64,000 nt of DNA from Rhodospirillales bacterium (GCA_017644185.1 JAEPMA010000003.1:248001-312000), one strand, 5' to 3'; shown: positions 16,699-25,634, counted from the first letter of the stretch. Numbers and translations: made by a program. Notes: generated by a model from the sequence alone, not told the origin.

Positions 16699-17070
16699 TC
16701 AGCCATCCCACTCGAGAGACGTTTCGAGGCGCGCGTGGAGCGTCTGCCAGATCTCGACCTCTTCCGGATCGGCGTCGGGATGGCGCTCCTCGATCAGGCT
16801 TTCCTCGTGCTTGATGTGATCTTCGACCAAACCAAGGACTTCCTGAATGTCCTCGCGCGGCACATCCTCGAACTTGACCTTGCCGTCGAACAGCATGTCG
16901 GCGCGGTCCATCATGTCGAGTTTTTCAAGATCCTTATCCAGATCCTGATAACGCTTTTTCCATTTATGCCAGACGGAGGTCTTGGGCACCCCGTCACCGT
17001 CGCGCACACGCTCGTTCAGCATACCCATAAGGGTCATGAATTCGTGCACGGAGAACTGGATCGTATCCAT
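16699..17070 (-). CDS. Conserved-looking hypothetical protein, charged and helical
   Basis: From ATG at 17070 the product is 123 residues, acidic and strongly helical (VHEFMTLMGMLNER, RYQDLDKDLEKLDMMDRAD, EDIQEVLGLVEDHIKHEESLIEER). No signal peptide or membrane segment is present. His/Glu spacing such as DHIKHEES recalls metal-binding four-helix proteins, but no hemerythrin signature is complete. I do not recognise the family. A start at 17130 would overlap the upstream gene and is less likely. It lies 56 bases after the N-formylglutamate amidohydrolase-like gene and may belong to the same transcript. Confidence 0.6.
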   Translation of the reverse strand: MDTIQFSVHEFMTLMGMLNERVRDGDGVPKTSVWHKWKKRYQDLDKDLEKLDMMDRADMLFDGKVKFEDVPREDIQEVLGLVEDHIKHEESLIEERHPDADPEEVEIWQTLHARLETSLEWDG

Positions 17071-17126
17071 AACAGTCTCGCTTCCGTTTCGGATTGCCGC
17101 CCTTATAAAAGAATAGCCCGCGCGGA

Positions 17127-17981
17127 TCAAACCGCGCTGTTCTCGCCGACGAAAGCGGCGATCGCGGCGGACATGTCGGCAATTACCGCAGATGTGTCAT
17201 CGTATCGGTCGTTCTTGGCGAGCGCTATTTCGTCCATGTAGAGCCGTCGGTTGATCTCGATCTGCAGGCTATGCCTGTTCTCATCCGGGCGGCCGTGTTT
17301 GCGCACCAGTTCGACACCCTTCATCGGCCAGTTGACGGCGACGTCGTACCCACGCCCCGCCAGGAAATCGCGCACGGTTTCAGTGAATTCGACTGCGCAC
17401 GTGGTGCCGTCCCGGTCGCCCAAAACGAAATCCGCACGGTCGACCGGACCGTCCTCGGTCGTTTCATCGCCACGCTGCGGCATCGAATGACAGTTGATAT
17501 GCCAGATACCGCCGAAGTCTGAATAAAGCCGCTCGATTTCGGCGGTAAGCGCGTCGTGATACGGCATCCAGTAATCGTCGATCCGCCCCTGCACCTCCGC
17601 CGCCGTCAGCTTCCGATCATAGATCGGATGCACACCGTGAATTTTCGTCCAGACCAGCCCCGTGCCCCGATTGGTCTTGATGCTCGGCTTCACGGGCCCG
17701 CTCCAGGCGTCAGCCAATGCCGTGGTTTCAATATCCTCGGTCGTGCGGTTCGGGTCGATGTAACAACGCGGGAACGTCGCCTCGACCATGACCGCACCCA
17801 ACTTATCGACCCCCTTGAAAAGCTTATCGACAAAGGTGTCCTCGCTGCGCCTGAGGATGTTCATTTCCAGCGACGGCTTCATGTCGGCGGGATAGTCGAG
17901 GCCGCTGTGCGGGCTGTCGAAGACGAGCGGGATCACCGACGTACCGGCACCAGGCCGGGTCACGATAACCGGATCGGTCAT
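17127..17981 (-). CDS. N-formylglutamate amidohydrolase (HutG-type) family protein
   Basis: The 284-residue product matches the FGase family: VFDSPHSGLDYP (22-33) with the metal-binding SPHSG, EATFPRCYIDPNR, WHINCHSMPQRG, and a final RPDENRHSLQIEINRRLYMDE with the conserved HSLQIEINR. Known members hydrolyse N-formyl-L-glutamate or N-formyl-aspartate; many genomic members deacylate other N-acyl amino acids. The start lies three bases after the stop of the ABC ATPase gene (17985), so it is translated as part of the transporter operon. No histidine-utilisation genes are nearby, which argues against a role in histidine degradation. Confidence 0.87.
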   Translation of the reverse strand: MTDPVIVTRPGAGTSVIPLVFDSPHSGLDYPADMKPSLEMNILRRSEDTFVDKLFKGVDKLGAVMVEATFPRCYIDPNRTTEDIETTALADAWSGPVKPSIKTNRGTGLVWTKIHGVHPIYDRKLTAAEVQGRIDDYWMPYHDALTAEIERLYSDFGGIWHINCHSMPQRGDETTEDGPVDRADFVLGDRDGTTCAVEFTETVRDFLAGRGYDVAVNWPMKGVELVRKHGRPDENRHSLQIEINRRLYMDEIALAKNDRYDDTSAVIADMSAAIAAFVGENSAV

Positions 17982-17984
17982 TGT

Positions 17985-18983
17985 TCAGGTTCCGTCGTTG
18001 AGGTGGCAGGCCGACCAGCGTTTGGGCGCGATCTCTCGCAGTTGCGGGCGCTCCTGTTTGCAGCGATCCATCGCGTGCGGGCAGCGTGGATGGAAGTGGC
18101 AGCCCGGTGGCGGATCGAGCGGCGACGGAATTTCACCTTCAATCGGGTGGTAGTCGAGCCCGCGCTGATCGACCCGCGGCACTTCGTTCAAGAGCGCGTA
18201 CGTGTACGGGTGATTGGGTTCCCGGAACAGATCGTCGGTCTCCGCAACCTCGACGATGCGGCCCAGGTACATGATCACCACCCGGTCGGAAATGTGTTCA
18301 ACAACCGAGAGATCGTGCGAGATGAACAAGTACGTGAGATCGAGGTCTTCGCGCAGGTCCATGAACAGGTTGATGACCTGCGCCTGGATCGACACGTCGA
18401 GGGCGGCGATAGCCTCGTCGCAAACCAGGAATTCCGGCTTCACCGCAAGCGCACGGGCGATGCCGATACGTTGGCGCTGCCCGCCCGAGAACTGGTGCGG
18501 ATAGCGGCGGCGGTATTCAGGATCCAAACCGACACGCTGCATGACTTCGGAAACGTACTCATGAATCTCCGACGCTTTACAGAAGCCATGCGCGACCGGC
18601 GCTTCGCCAATGATATCCACGACCCGCATGCGCGGGTTGAGGCTGGCGAACGGATCCTGAAAGATCATCTGGATTTCAAGCGCAGCGCGCTTGGCCTCCT
18701 CGGGGTTCATATTCGTCAGTTCGACGCCTTTATACGTGATCGCACCAGACGTCGGCTGCAAGATACCGGCGATCATCCGCCCGAGGGTCGACTTGCCGCA
18801 GCCGGATTCTCCAACGAGGCCGACGACGCCTCCCTTCTCGATGCGGATCGTCACGCCATCGACGGCGTGCACCACCTCTTCCCTGATCGATGAGCCCATC
18901 TTCTGTGCGATACGGCCGGCCAGGTCGAGCTTCTTGACGAAATTCTTGGTCAGGTCGCGGACTTCGAGCATCGGTTCGCTCAT
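17985..18983 (-). CDS. Oligopeptide/dipeptide-type ABC transporter ATP-binding protein (DppF/OppF-like)
   Basis: This 332-residue ATPase has Walker A GLVGESGCGKST, Q-loop MIFQDPFASLNPR, signature FSGGQRQRIGIARAL, Walker B LVCDEAIAALD and H-loop ISHDLSVVEH. The C-terminal oligopeptide extension HPYTYALLNEVP..GCHFHPRCPHAMDRC carries the Cys cluster typical of the DppF/OppF side. It pairs with the ATPase gene upstream, overlapping it by four bases (ATGA). It energises import through the two permeases encoded upstream. Confidence 0.94.
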   Translation of the reverse strand: MSEPMLEVRDLTKNFVKKLDLAGRIAQKMGSSIREEVVHAVDGVTIRIEKGGVVGLVGESGCGKSTLGRMIAGILQPTSGAITYKGVELTNMNPEEAKRAALEIQMIFQDPFASLNPRMRVVDIIGEAPVAHGFCKASEIHEYVSEVMQRVGLDPEYRRRYPHQFSGGQRQRIGIARALAVKPEFLVCDEAIAALDVSIQAQVINLFMDLREDLDLTYLFISHDLSVVEHISDRVVIMYLGRIVEVAETDDLFREPNHPYTYALLNEVPRVDQRGLDYHPIEGEIPSPLDPPPGCHFHPRCPHAMDRCKQERPQLREIAPKRWSACHLNDGT

Positions 18984-19978
18984 GCGCCGATCTCCTCGTC
19001 CTGATCGAGATGCGGGTGGAAGCAGCGGATCTCGCGCCCCTTAATCGGCTCGGTGATCTCGGGCTCTTTCTTGCACACCTCGTCGGCTTTCGGGCATCGC
19101 GCCTGAAATGCACAACCTTCCGGCAGATTAAGGAGCGACGGCGCCATCCCCGGAATCTGATAAAGCCGTTGGCCGCGCGTGTTATGACCCGGAACCGAAC
19201 CCAGCAGCCCGCGTGTGTAAGGATGCACCGGATGATCGAGCACGTCGTCGATCGCCCCCTGTTCGACGATGCGCCCGCCATACATGACACAAATCTTATC
19301 GGCGAGGCCGGCGACCACCGCGAGATCGTGGGTGATCCAGATCATCGAGGTCCCGGTTTCGCGGCAGAGCTTTTGCGCTTCGTAGAGAATCTGCCCCTGA
19401 ATCGTCACGTCGAGCGCGGTTGTCGGCTCATCGGCGATGATCAGGTCCGGCTTGTTCAGAAGCGCGATGGCGATGGCGACGCGCTGGCGCATACCGCCGG
19501 AAAACTGGTGCGGATACGACTTCAGGCGTTCATCGGGCGCGGGAATCCCGACCTGGCCCAGGGCATCGCGGGCGCGGGCGAGCGCGTCCGCCTTGCTAAC
19601 CGACTTGTCATGCGCGCGGATCGTCTCAACCATCTGCGTGTCAACCCTGAGAACCGGATTGAGGGTCATCATCGGATCCTGGAAGATCATGGCGATGCGG
19701 TTGCCGCGCAACTTTCGCATTTTCTCAGGGCTTAGGCCGATCAGGTTCTGACCATTAAACAGCACCTCGCCGGAAACGACACGTCCCGGCGGATCGACAA
19801 GGCCAATAATCGAAAACCCGGTCACCGACTTACCGGAACCTGATTCACCGACAAGCCCCACGACCTCTCCCTTCCCGACGGTGAAGTCGACGCCGTCAAC
19901 GGCGCGCGCGACACCAGCTTTGGTGAAGAAGTGCGTCTTGAGGCCGCGAACGTCGAGGGTCGGAGCATCCGCACTCAT
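18980..19978 (-). CDS. Oligopeptide/dipeptide-type ABC transporter ATP-binding protein (DppD/OppD-like)
   Basis: From ATG at 19978 the product is 332 residues, with Walker A GLVGESGSGKS, signature FSGGMRQRVAIAIAL, Walker B LIIADEPTTALDVT, and the C-terminal HPYTRGLLGSVPG..GCAFQARCPKADEVC extension. Its start overlaps the permease stop by four bases (ATGA), as its stop does with the next ATPase start, so the four cytoplasmic and membrane genes are translationally coupled. A longer frame up to 20080 only extends into the permease gene. Confidence 0.94.
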   Translation of the reverse strand: MSADAPTLDVRGLKTHFFTKAGVARAVDGVDFTVGKGEVVGLVGESGSGKSVTGFSIIGLVDPPGRVVSGEVLFNGQNLIGLSPEKMRKLRGNRIAMIFQDPMMTLNPVLRVDTQMVETIRAHDKSVSKADALARARDALGQVGIPAPDERLKSYPHQFSGGMRQRVAIAIALLNKPDLIIADEPTTALDVTIQGQILYEAQKLCRETGTSMIWITHDLAVVAGLADKICVMYGGRIVEQGAIDDVLDHPVHPYTRGLLGSVPGHNTRGQRLYQIPGMAPSLLNLPEGCAFQARCPKADEVCKKEPEITEPIKGREIRCFHPHLDQDEEIGA

Positions 19979-20883
19979 TTCTGCAGCCTCGGGTTCAGGA
20001 CGTCGCGGAGTTGATCCCCGACGAGGTTGATCGAGACGATCGTGATCAAAAGCGCGATACCGGGGAAGAAACTGACCCAATAAAGCCCGCTCAACATCAC
20101 CTCGAAGCCATTGGCGATCAGAAGCCCCAGCGACGGCTCGGTGATCGGCAGCCCGACACCGAGGAAGCTCAATGTCGCTTCAAGCGAGATCGCATGTGCC
20201 GTCTGCACGGTGCCGACGACGATCAGCGGCGGCAGGCAGTTCGGCATGAGATGCCGGAACACGATCCGGTTGTTGCCGAGCGCAAGGCAGGTCGCCGCCT
20301 CGATATACTCTTTATTCCGCTCAACCAAAGCCGAGCCACGCACGGTTCGCGCGTAGTACGCCCATTGAACGAGGACCAATGCGATGATCACTTTGTCGAC
20401 ACCCTTCCCCAGCACCGAGATCAGGATCAACGCCACCAGGATCGCCGGGAACGACAGCTGTATATCGACGATCCGCATAATCAGCGTGTCGACCTTTCCC
20501 CCGTAATAGGCGGCGATCAGGCCGATCGAACTACCGATGCAGAGCGCAATAATCCCCGACATGACGCCAACACCAAGACTGATGCGGAGCCCATAGAAGA
20601 TCGCACTTAAAACGTCGCGACCGGCGCTGTCGGTCCCCAACCAGAACGTGACCCCGTCCATGCTCTTCGCGCCCGGTTCGAGCTTGCTGTCAAAGATGCT
20701 CACCTTGGCGAGGTCATAGGGGTCGGTGGGTGAAATCCACGGCGCGAAAACGGCGATGAAGATAATCGCCACCAACACGATGAACGCCAACACGGAAATC
20801 TTGTTGTCGGTATAGTCAGAGACAAACCGCTGCAGCGGCGTTTCGACCTTGGCGGGTGCGGATTGTTCGATGGCTTCGCTCAT
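19975..20883 (-). CDS. Peptide-type ABC transporter permease (DppC-like)
   Basis: The 302-residue protein has the long N-terminal cytoplasmic segment and first helix (ISVLAFIVLVAIIFIAVFAPWI) of the DppC/OppC subfamily, followed by FWLGTDSAGRDVLSAIFYGLRISL, a hallmark of these permeases, and about five further membrane helices. The EAA loop EAATCLALGNNRIVFRHLMPN contacts the ATPases. It overlaps both neighbours by four bases. Confidence 0.94.
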   Translation of the reverse strand: MSEAIEQSAPAKVETPLQRFVSDYTDNKISVLAFIVLVAIIFIAVFAPWISPTDPYDLAKVSIFDSKLEPGAKSMDGVTFWLGTDSAGRDVLSAIFYGLRISLGVGVMSGIIALCIGSSIGLIAAYYGGKVDTLIMRIVDIQLSFPAILVALILISVLGKGVDKVIIALVLVQWAYYARTVRGSALVERNKEYIEAATCLALGNNRIVFRHLMPNCLPPLIVVGTVQTAHAISLEATLSFLGVGLPITEPSLGLLIANGFEVMLSGLYWVSFFPGIALLITIVSINLVGDQLRDVLNPRLQK

Positions 20884-21857
20884 TGTCCGGCATCCTTTAG
20901 GCGTACCCGGGGATCGAGCACGGAATAGAAGATATCGACGATCAGGTTGATGACCACGAACACCAAGACGATGATCATCAGGTAGGCGACGATGATCGGA
21001 CGGTCGAGGTTATGCAGAGCGTCGATCAACAGCTTGCCCATACCCGGCCATGCGAACACGGTTTCGGTCACCACCGAAAACGCGATCAGACTGCCGAACT
21101 CGAGCCCGAGGACGGTGACCACCGGGATCATGATGTTCTTGAGCACATGCACCAGGATGACCCGCGTTTCGGACAGTCCCTTGGCACGGGCGAATTTGAC
21201 GTAGTCCTGATGCATAGCCTCGCGCGTGCCTGCGCGCGCCAGCCGGATCACCAGCGAAATTTTGAGAAGCGCCAGATTAAGCGCCGGCATGAACAAATGC
21301 GACAACCCGTCCAGCGTCAGGAAGCTGACCTCGATCCCGAATATCTCGACGGTGTCACCTCTGCCGGTCGAGGGCAGCCAGCCAAGCATCACGGCAAACA
21401 CCATGATCATCATTAGCCCAACCCAGAACGTCGGCAACGAGAATCCGAGAATCGATCCCGCCATGATGGTTCTAGACGAGATCGCGTTCGGTCTCATGCC
21501 GGCATAGACGCCGAACGGCACGCCGATGACCACAGCGAGCAGAAGTGCCGTCAGGGCCAGTTCGAACGTCGCGGGGATACGCTCGACAATCAGCTTGAGA
21601 GCCGACTCACCAAACACGAATGACTTGCCGAGGTCGCCTTTGAAGGCGTTCGCGACGAAGTACATGTATTGTTCGTGCAGCGGCCGGTCGAGGCCCAGGT
21701 CACGGATGACTCGCTCGATCTCGGCCTGATCGGCTTCCGGGTTAATCAGCATGTCGACCGGATCGCCGACGACATTCACGCCGACGAACACGATCAGCGA
21801 CATGACCGCAACAACGATCATGCTCTGCAGAAGCCTGCGGATAATGAATACGGACAC
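20880..21857 (-). CDS. Peptide-type ABC transporter permease (DppB-like)
   Basis: The 325-residue permease starts MSVFIIRRLLQSMIVVAVMSLIVF, the usual first helix of DppB-like proteins, then has GDPVDML, LGLDRPLHEQYMYF, six membrane helices and the EAA motif DYVKFARAKGLSETRVILVHVLKN. It heads the translationally coupled set of four and follows the binding-protein gene after a 67-base gap carrying a strong hairpin. Confidence 0.94.
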   Translation of the reverse strand: MSVFIIRRLLQSMIVVAVMSLIVFVGVNVVGDPVDMLINPEADQAEIERVIRDLGLDRPLHEQYMYFVANAFKGDLGKSFVFGESALKLIVERIPATFELALTALLLAVVIGVPFGVYAGMRPNAISSRTIMAGSILGFSLPTFWVGLMMIMVFAVMLGWLPSTGRGDTVEIFGIEVSFLTLDGLSHLFMPALNLALLKISLVIRLARAGTREAMHQDYVKFARAKGLSETRVILVHVLKNIMIPVVTVLGLEFGSLIAFSVVTETVFAWPGMGKLLIDALHNLDRPIIVAYLMIIVLVFVVINLIVDIFYSVLDPRVRLKDAGQ

Positions 21858-21882
21858 TTAGGCCCCTCGTCACAAGAAGGCG

Positions 21883-21909
21883 GCTGCCGGGGACGAATGC
21901 CCCGGCAGC
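21883..21909 (-). promoter_or_regulatory. Intercistronic stem-loop between binding protein and permease genes
   Basis: Arms GCTGCCGGGG and CCCCGGCAGC pair perfectly over ten bp with a seven-base loop, with a further AGGC/GCCT pairing outside. No U tract follows in the minus direction, so it looks like a transcript-stabilising or partial-termination structure rather than a full terminator. Such structures commonly raise the amount of binding protein relative to permeases. Confidence 0.7.
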
Positions 21910-21924
21910 AAGCCTATGTGAACG

Positions 21925-23511
21925 TTACTTGGAAGAGACCACACCCATTGCGTAGGTGCGCTCATCCGTGCGGGCGTTGTACTTCAGGCCTTTTTTCGCC
22001 GCCCAGGTATTCACCTGGTAGTGCAGCGGAATAATGCCCTGGTCTTCGCCAATGCCGATGTCGGTGGCTTTCGCCAAAAGCGCGGCGCGCTTGTCGTCAT
22101 CGACGGTCGAGAGCGCTTCATCCAGAATCTTGTCGAATTCCGGATTGGAGTGGCGGCCCCGGTTCGAAGACCCCATGCCCTTGTCCTTATTATAGGTCGC
22201 GAGCAGGGACTTCAGCGGCGACGAAGCTTCACCGGTCCCCGAACCCCAGCCGACCAGCACGAAGCTGAATTCCGGCACGTTACCCGGGCCACCGCGCGAG
22301 GCGCGCTTGAAGAACACCGACTTGGTCATGGTTTCGACGGAGGTCTCGATGCCGATGCGCGAGAACATCTGCGCAACCGCTTCGAGGATCTTGGCGTCGT
22401 TGATGTAACGGTCATTCGGGCCATGGACCTTCATCTTGAAGCCGTCCGGATACCCGGCGTCGGCAAGCATCTTCTTGGCGCCTTCGGGATCGTATTTTTC
22501 CGGCTTCAGATTCGGGCTGACGCCGAAGAAACCTTCCGGCAGCAACTGACCGGCCGGAATCGCCACACCTTCCATGACGCGCTCGACGATCAGATCGCGG
22601 CTGATGGCCTTGGAGAGCGCCTTGCGGACGTTCGGATCGAGAAGCGGATTCTTGATCTTAGAGCCGTCCTTGGCGGTGATGTCCGGCGTATCCTCGCGGA
22701 ACTGGTCCATATGCAGATAAATCACGCGGTTCGAAATACCCTGGCTGAGCGACAGGTTCGCATCTTTTTCGAGGCGCGAGATATCGATCGTCGGCACGTT
22801 ATCGATGAAGTCGACGTCACCGGCGAGCAGCGCCGCAACGCGCGACGGACCGGATTTGATCGGCTTGTACGTGACCTTGTCCCACTCCGGCTTGTCGCCG
22901 TGATACCCCTCGTAACGCTCAAGCACGATGCGGTCGCCCGGCACCCACTCGACGAACTTGTACGGACCGGTGCCCGCCGTCGCCTTGCCGGAATTGAAGT
23001 CCTCGGTCGAGGCATCAACGGCTTTGTCGGAGATAATGTGAATGGTCGAGATATCGACCGGCATCAGCGGATAGGGCGCTTCGGTCTTCACGCGGATCGT
23101 GAAGTCGTCGACCTTTTCAAACGTCTTGCCCTTGAGATAGAGGGCAAAGCTCGACGGCGAATTCGGCACGTTCGGCGCACGCTTGACGGTCGCCATCACG
23201 TCGTCTGCATTGAAGTCGGAGCCGTCGTGGAATTTAACACCCTTGCGCAGCTTGAACTCCCACGTCAGGTCGTCGACCGCTTTCCATTCGGTCGCGAGCC
23301 CCGGCGTCAGACGCTGCTTTTCATCCTGCTCGATCAGGCGCGAGAAGATGTGCGCCGCCATCGAGTTGTTCGGCGTCAAGTTGTGATAATGCGGGTCGAT
23401 CGACGACGGCTCGGAACCGTACCCGATCGTCAGCGATTCCGCCTGGGCAAACCCCGGCAGAGTGAGCAGTGCGGCAACCGCGCCCACTGCGAATGTCTTC
23501 CTGAAGTACAT
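21925..23511 (-). CDS. Periplasmic substrate-binding protein of a peptide-type ABC transporter (SBP family 5)
   Basis: The 528-residue protein has a signal peptide ending GFAQA (about residue 24) and the family 5 pattern: SLTIGYGSEPSSIDPHYHN at the mature N-terminus, LATEWKAVDDLTWEFKLRKGVKFHDGSDF, GTGPYKFVEWVPGDRIVLERYEGYHGDKP, and a C-terminal DQGIIPLHYQVNTWAAKKGLKY. Members bind di/oligopeptides, nickel, opines or other N-substituted amino compounds, so the ligand is not fixed by sequence alone. A good ribosome site AGGGAG precedes ATG 23511. It is divergent from a LysR regulator across a palindrome-rich region. Confidence 0.95.
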   Translation of the reverse strand: MYFRKTFAVGAVAALLTLPGFAQAESLTIGYGSEPSSIDPHYHNLTPNNSMAAHIFSRLIEQDEKQRLTPGLATEWKAVDDLTWEFKLRKGVKFHDGSDFNADDVMATVKRAPNVPNSPSSFALYLKGKTFEKVDDFTIRVKTEAPYPLMPVDISTIHIISDKAVDASTEDFNSGKATAGTGPYKFVEWVPGDRIVLERYEGYHGDKPEWDKVTYKPIKSGPSRVAALLAGDVDFIDNVPTIDISRLEKDANLSLSQGISNRVIYLHMDQFREDTPDITAKDGSKIKNPLLDPNVRKALSKAISRDLIVERVMEGVAIPAGQLLPEGFFGVSPNLKPEKYDPEGAKKMLADAGYPDGFKMKVHGPNDRYINDAKILEAVAQMFSRIGIETSVETMTKSVFFKRASRGGPGNVPEFSFVLVGWGSGTGEASSPLKSLLATYNKDKGMGSSNRGRHSNPEFDKILDEALSTVDDDKRAALLAKATDIGIGEDQGIIPLHYQVNTWAAKKGLKYNARTDERTYAMGVVSSK

Positions 23512-23691
23512 CTTAAAGCTCCCTGACTGGTAGATGGGATGCGATCAGAGCGCACCCCGGCGAATTATCATTTCGTTGCGGCTTATCTGCCGTATCGCTC
23601 ATTATGATGACATGTTCGCAAGAGATGACAAATAGTCATCCGTATGCATACTTAGTATAATAACATACGCAATTCGTATAAGTGAATTGTC
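23512..23691. promoter_or_regulatory. Divergent LysR-controlled region with overlapping palindromes
   Basis: The 180-base gap is AT-rich and holds GATGACAAATAGTCATC (23624-23640, perfect six-base arms), GTATGCATAC (23642-23651), ATACTTAGTAT (23648-23658) and ATACGCAATTCGTAT (23665-23679). CGTATG (23641) and CATACG (23664) also form a wider pair. All cluster in the 70 bases before the LysR start at 23692, the classic position for LysR autoregulatory and activation sites acting on the divergent binding-protein promoter. Confidence 0.7.
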
Positions 23692-24594
23692 ATGCTCGAA
23701 CTCCCGTCACTCCGCGAACTCGAAGTTTTCCGCGCGACGATTTCCGCCGGTTCAGCGACGTCCGCGGCACAACGGCTCGGCATTTCCCAACCTTCCGTCA
23801 GCCGCGCGCTGGCACAGATCGAGCAACGGGTCGGGATGATCCTGTTTCTCAGACAGAACGGCCGGCTTGTTCCGACGGCGGAAGCCCTGGCCCTCAACAA
23901 CGAACTCGAAGATGTCTTTGAAAGCCTGGACCGGGTCCGGCGGTTCGCCGTGGAAGCGGACGCATCCCGGGGCGGCAGGCTCCGCGTCCTCGCCCCGCCC
24001 AGCTTCTGCAGCCATTTCGTCACACCGACGATTGTTGAGTTCAAGCAGGCTCACCCAAATGTCCTGATCGAGTTCCGGGTTGTGTCGAGCCAGGAAGCGA
24101 TTGACAGGATCACATCGGGGGAAGCGGACCTGGCGGTAACGACCAACCGGGTCGCGCAGGCTGGGGTACGGATGGAGACGATGCTGCAGACCCAGTCGAT
24201 CTGCGCCATGCCGATCGGCCACCGGCTGGCGTCGCACCAGACCATTCATGCCAAGGATCTGGAAGGCGAGAATTTCATCGCGCTCACAAGCAATCTGAAA
24301 GCCCGGCGCGGGGTCGACCGCATTTTCGAGCGCGGCGGCGTTACCAGAAACATCATCGTCGAGACCACGACCAATCATGCCGCCTGCGAATGCGTGGCGT
24401 CCGGGCTTGGCGTGACGGTGATCAATCCTTTCCCGGTCATATCGAATTTCACGGGACAGATCGCGATCCGTCCCTTCCTGCCGAAATTCGAACACAGCGT
24501 GTATGCGGTTTTCCCCTCCGAAACCGCGCCAAACTGGCTCGGAAGGGCCTTTCTGTCATATTTGAAACGCAGCGCCACCAGTTGGCGCGCATGA
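23692..24594 (+). CDS. LysR family transcriptional regulator
   Basis: The 300-residue regulator has the N-terminal helix-turn-helix (LRELEVFRATISAGSATSAAQRLGISQPSVSRALAQIEQRVG, residues about 6-48) and a LysR substrate domain with RLRVLAPPSF, the VVSSQEAIDRITSGEADLAV segment and ACECVASGLGVTVINPFPV. Divergent placement and the operator-like palindromes upstream make the peptide-type transporter the likely target. The deacylase gene at 24672 follows on the same strand and is a second candidate target. Confidence 0.95.
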   Translation: MLELPSLRELEVFRATISAGSATSAAQRLGISQPSVSRALAQIEQRVGMILFLRQNGRLVPTAEALALNNELEDVFESLDRVRRFAVEADASRGGRLRVLAPPSFCSHFVTPTIVEFKQAHPNVLIEFRVVSSQEAIDRITSGEADLAVTTNRVAQAGVRMETMLQTQSICAMPIGHRLASHQTIHAKDLEGENFIALTSNLKARRGVDRIFERGGVTRNIIVETTTNHAACECVASGLGVTVINPFPVISNFTGQIAIRPFLPKFEHSVYAVFPSETAPNWLGRAFLSYLKRSATSWRA

Positions 24595-24671
24595 AGACCT
24601 TCGTTTGGCGGACTTGACTTGCGAAACGGCAGGGGCACATATCCTGAAATCAAATTTGCAGGAGCCCGCCC

Positions 24672-25634
24672 GTGACACCTCGCGTCGAAAACGAATATCC
24701 GATCGAAATCACCGCCCCCGATATTTCGGCTTACAAGGCAGGAAACACGGGCCTCGACTACGTCACCACGTTCGACTCGGGGAAGCCCGGTCCGCATGTG
24801 ATGGCGACGGCGGTCGTGCACGGCAATGAAATCTGCGGTGCCATCGCGCTGGATTATTTATTCAAAACCGGCCTTCAGCCGCGTCAGGGCAAACTGACGT
24901 TGGCGTTTTGCAACGTCGAGGCGTACCTGAGCTACGATCCCGCCGACCCGACGGTGTCGCGTTTCATCGACGAGGACTTCAACCGGCTGTGGTCCGAAGA
25001 TGTGCTCGACGGTGACCGGCAGTCGCAAGAACTGACGCGGGCGCGCGCTTTCCGCCCGTTCGTGGCGGCGGCGGATTTCTTGCTCGACATTCATTCGATG
25101 CAGAAGAAAACGGAAGCTTTGGTCCTGTCCGGACCGCTCGCCAAAGGGCGTGTGCTCGCGCGCGGCACCGGCGTACCGCGGATCGTCGTGTCGGATCACG
25201 GCCACGCGGCCGGCAAGCGGATGCGGGATTATGGTGACTTCATCAATCCCGACAGCCCAAAGAACTCGTTGCTGGTCGAATGCGGTCAGCATTGGGAGAA
25301 AGCCAGTGAGATCGTCGCCAAGGAATCGCTTTTCCGCTTCCTCAAGCATACCGGCGCGCTGACCCAGGACGACATCGCTCCCCACGTCGGCCCGGAACCC
25401 GAACCACAGCAATTCATCGAAGTTTCCGGCCCCATCACGATCAAGACGGACAAGTTCCGCTTCGTCGACGAATATCAGGGCTTCGAGGTCATCGAGAAGG
25501 CAGGGACCGTGCTCGCCTATGACGGTGACGAGGAAATCGTCACCCCGTATGATAACTGCGTGCTGATCATGCCGTCGAAACGTCTGGGCCCGGGGGGGTC
25601 CGCCGTACGCCTCGGGCGCTTCATCGACGGTTGA
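24672..25634 (+). CDS. Succinylglutamate desuccinylase / aspartoacylase (M14-like) family deacylase
   Basis: The 320-residue product carries the zinc site of the AstE/ASPA family: ATAVVHGNEICG (about 46-57) supplying His and Glu, and FLLDIHSMQ with the third ligand His, followed by a catalytic-type LLVECGQH Glu. Known relatives remove succinyl, acetyl or similar groups from the amino group of amino acids. The gene follows the LysR regulator by 77 bases, and across the control region lies an uptake operon ending in another amidohydrolase. A role in deacylating imported N-acyl amino acids is inferred. Exact substrate unknown. Confidence 0.87.
   Translation: MTPRVENEYPIEITAPDISAYKAGNTGLDYVTTFDSGKPGPHVMATAVVHGNEICGAIALDYLFKTGLQPRQGKLTLAFCNVEAYLSYDPADPTVSRFIDEDFNRLWSEDVLDGDRQSQELTRARAFRPFVAAADFLLDIHSMQKKTEALVLSGPLAKGRVLARGTGVPRIVVSDHGHAAGKRMRDYGDFINPDSPKNSLLVECGQHWEKASEIVAKESLFRFLKHTGALTQDDIAPHVGPEPEPQQFIEVSGPITIKTDKFRFVDEYQGFEVIEKAGTVLAYDGDEEIVTPYDNCVLIMPSKRLGPGGSAVRLGRFIDG

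Noticed and set aside
17556-18893. 445-codon plus-strand frame opposite the amidohydrolase and ABC ATPase genes
   Set aside because: It spans two confident genes on the other strand and has no recognisable domain.
22021-23526. 501-codon plus-strand frame opposite the binding-protein gene
   Set aside because: Antisense shadow of a clear family 5 binding protein.
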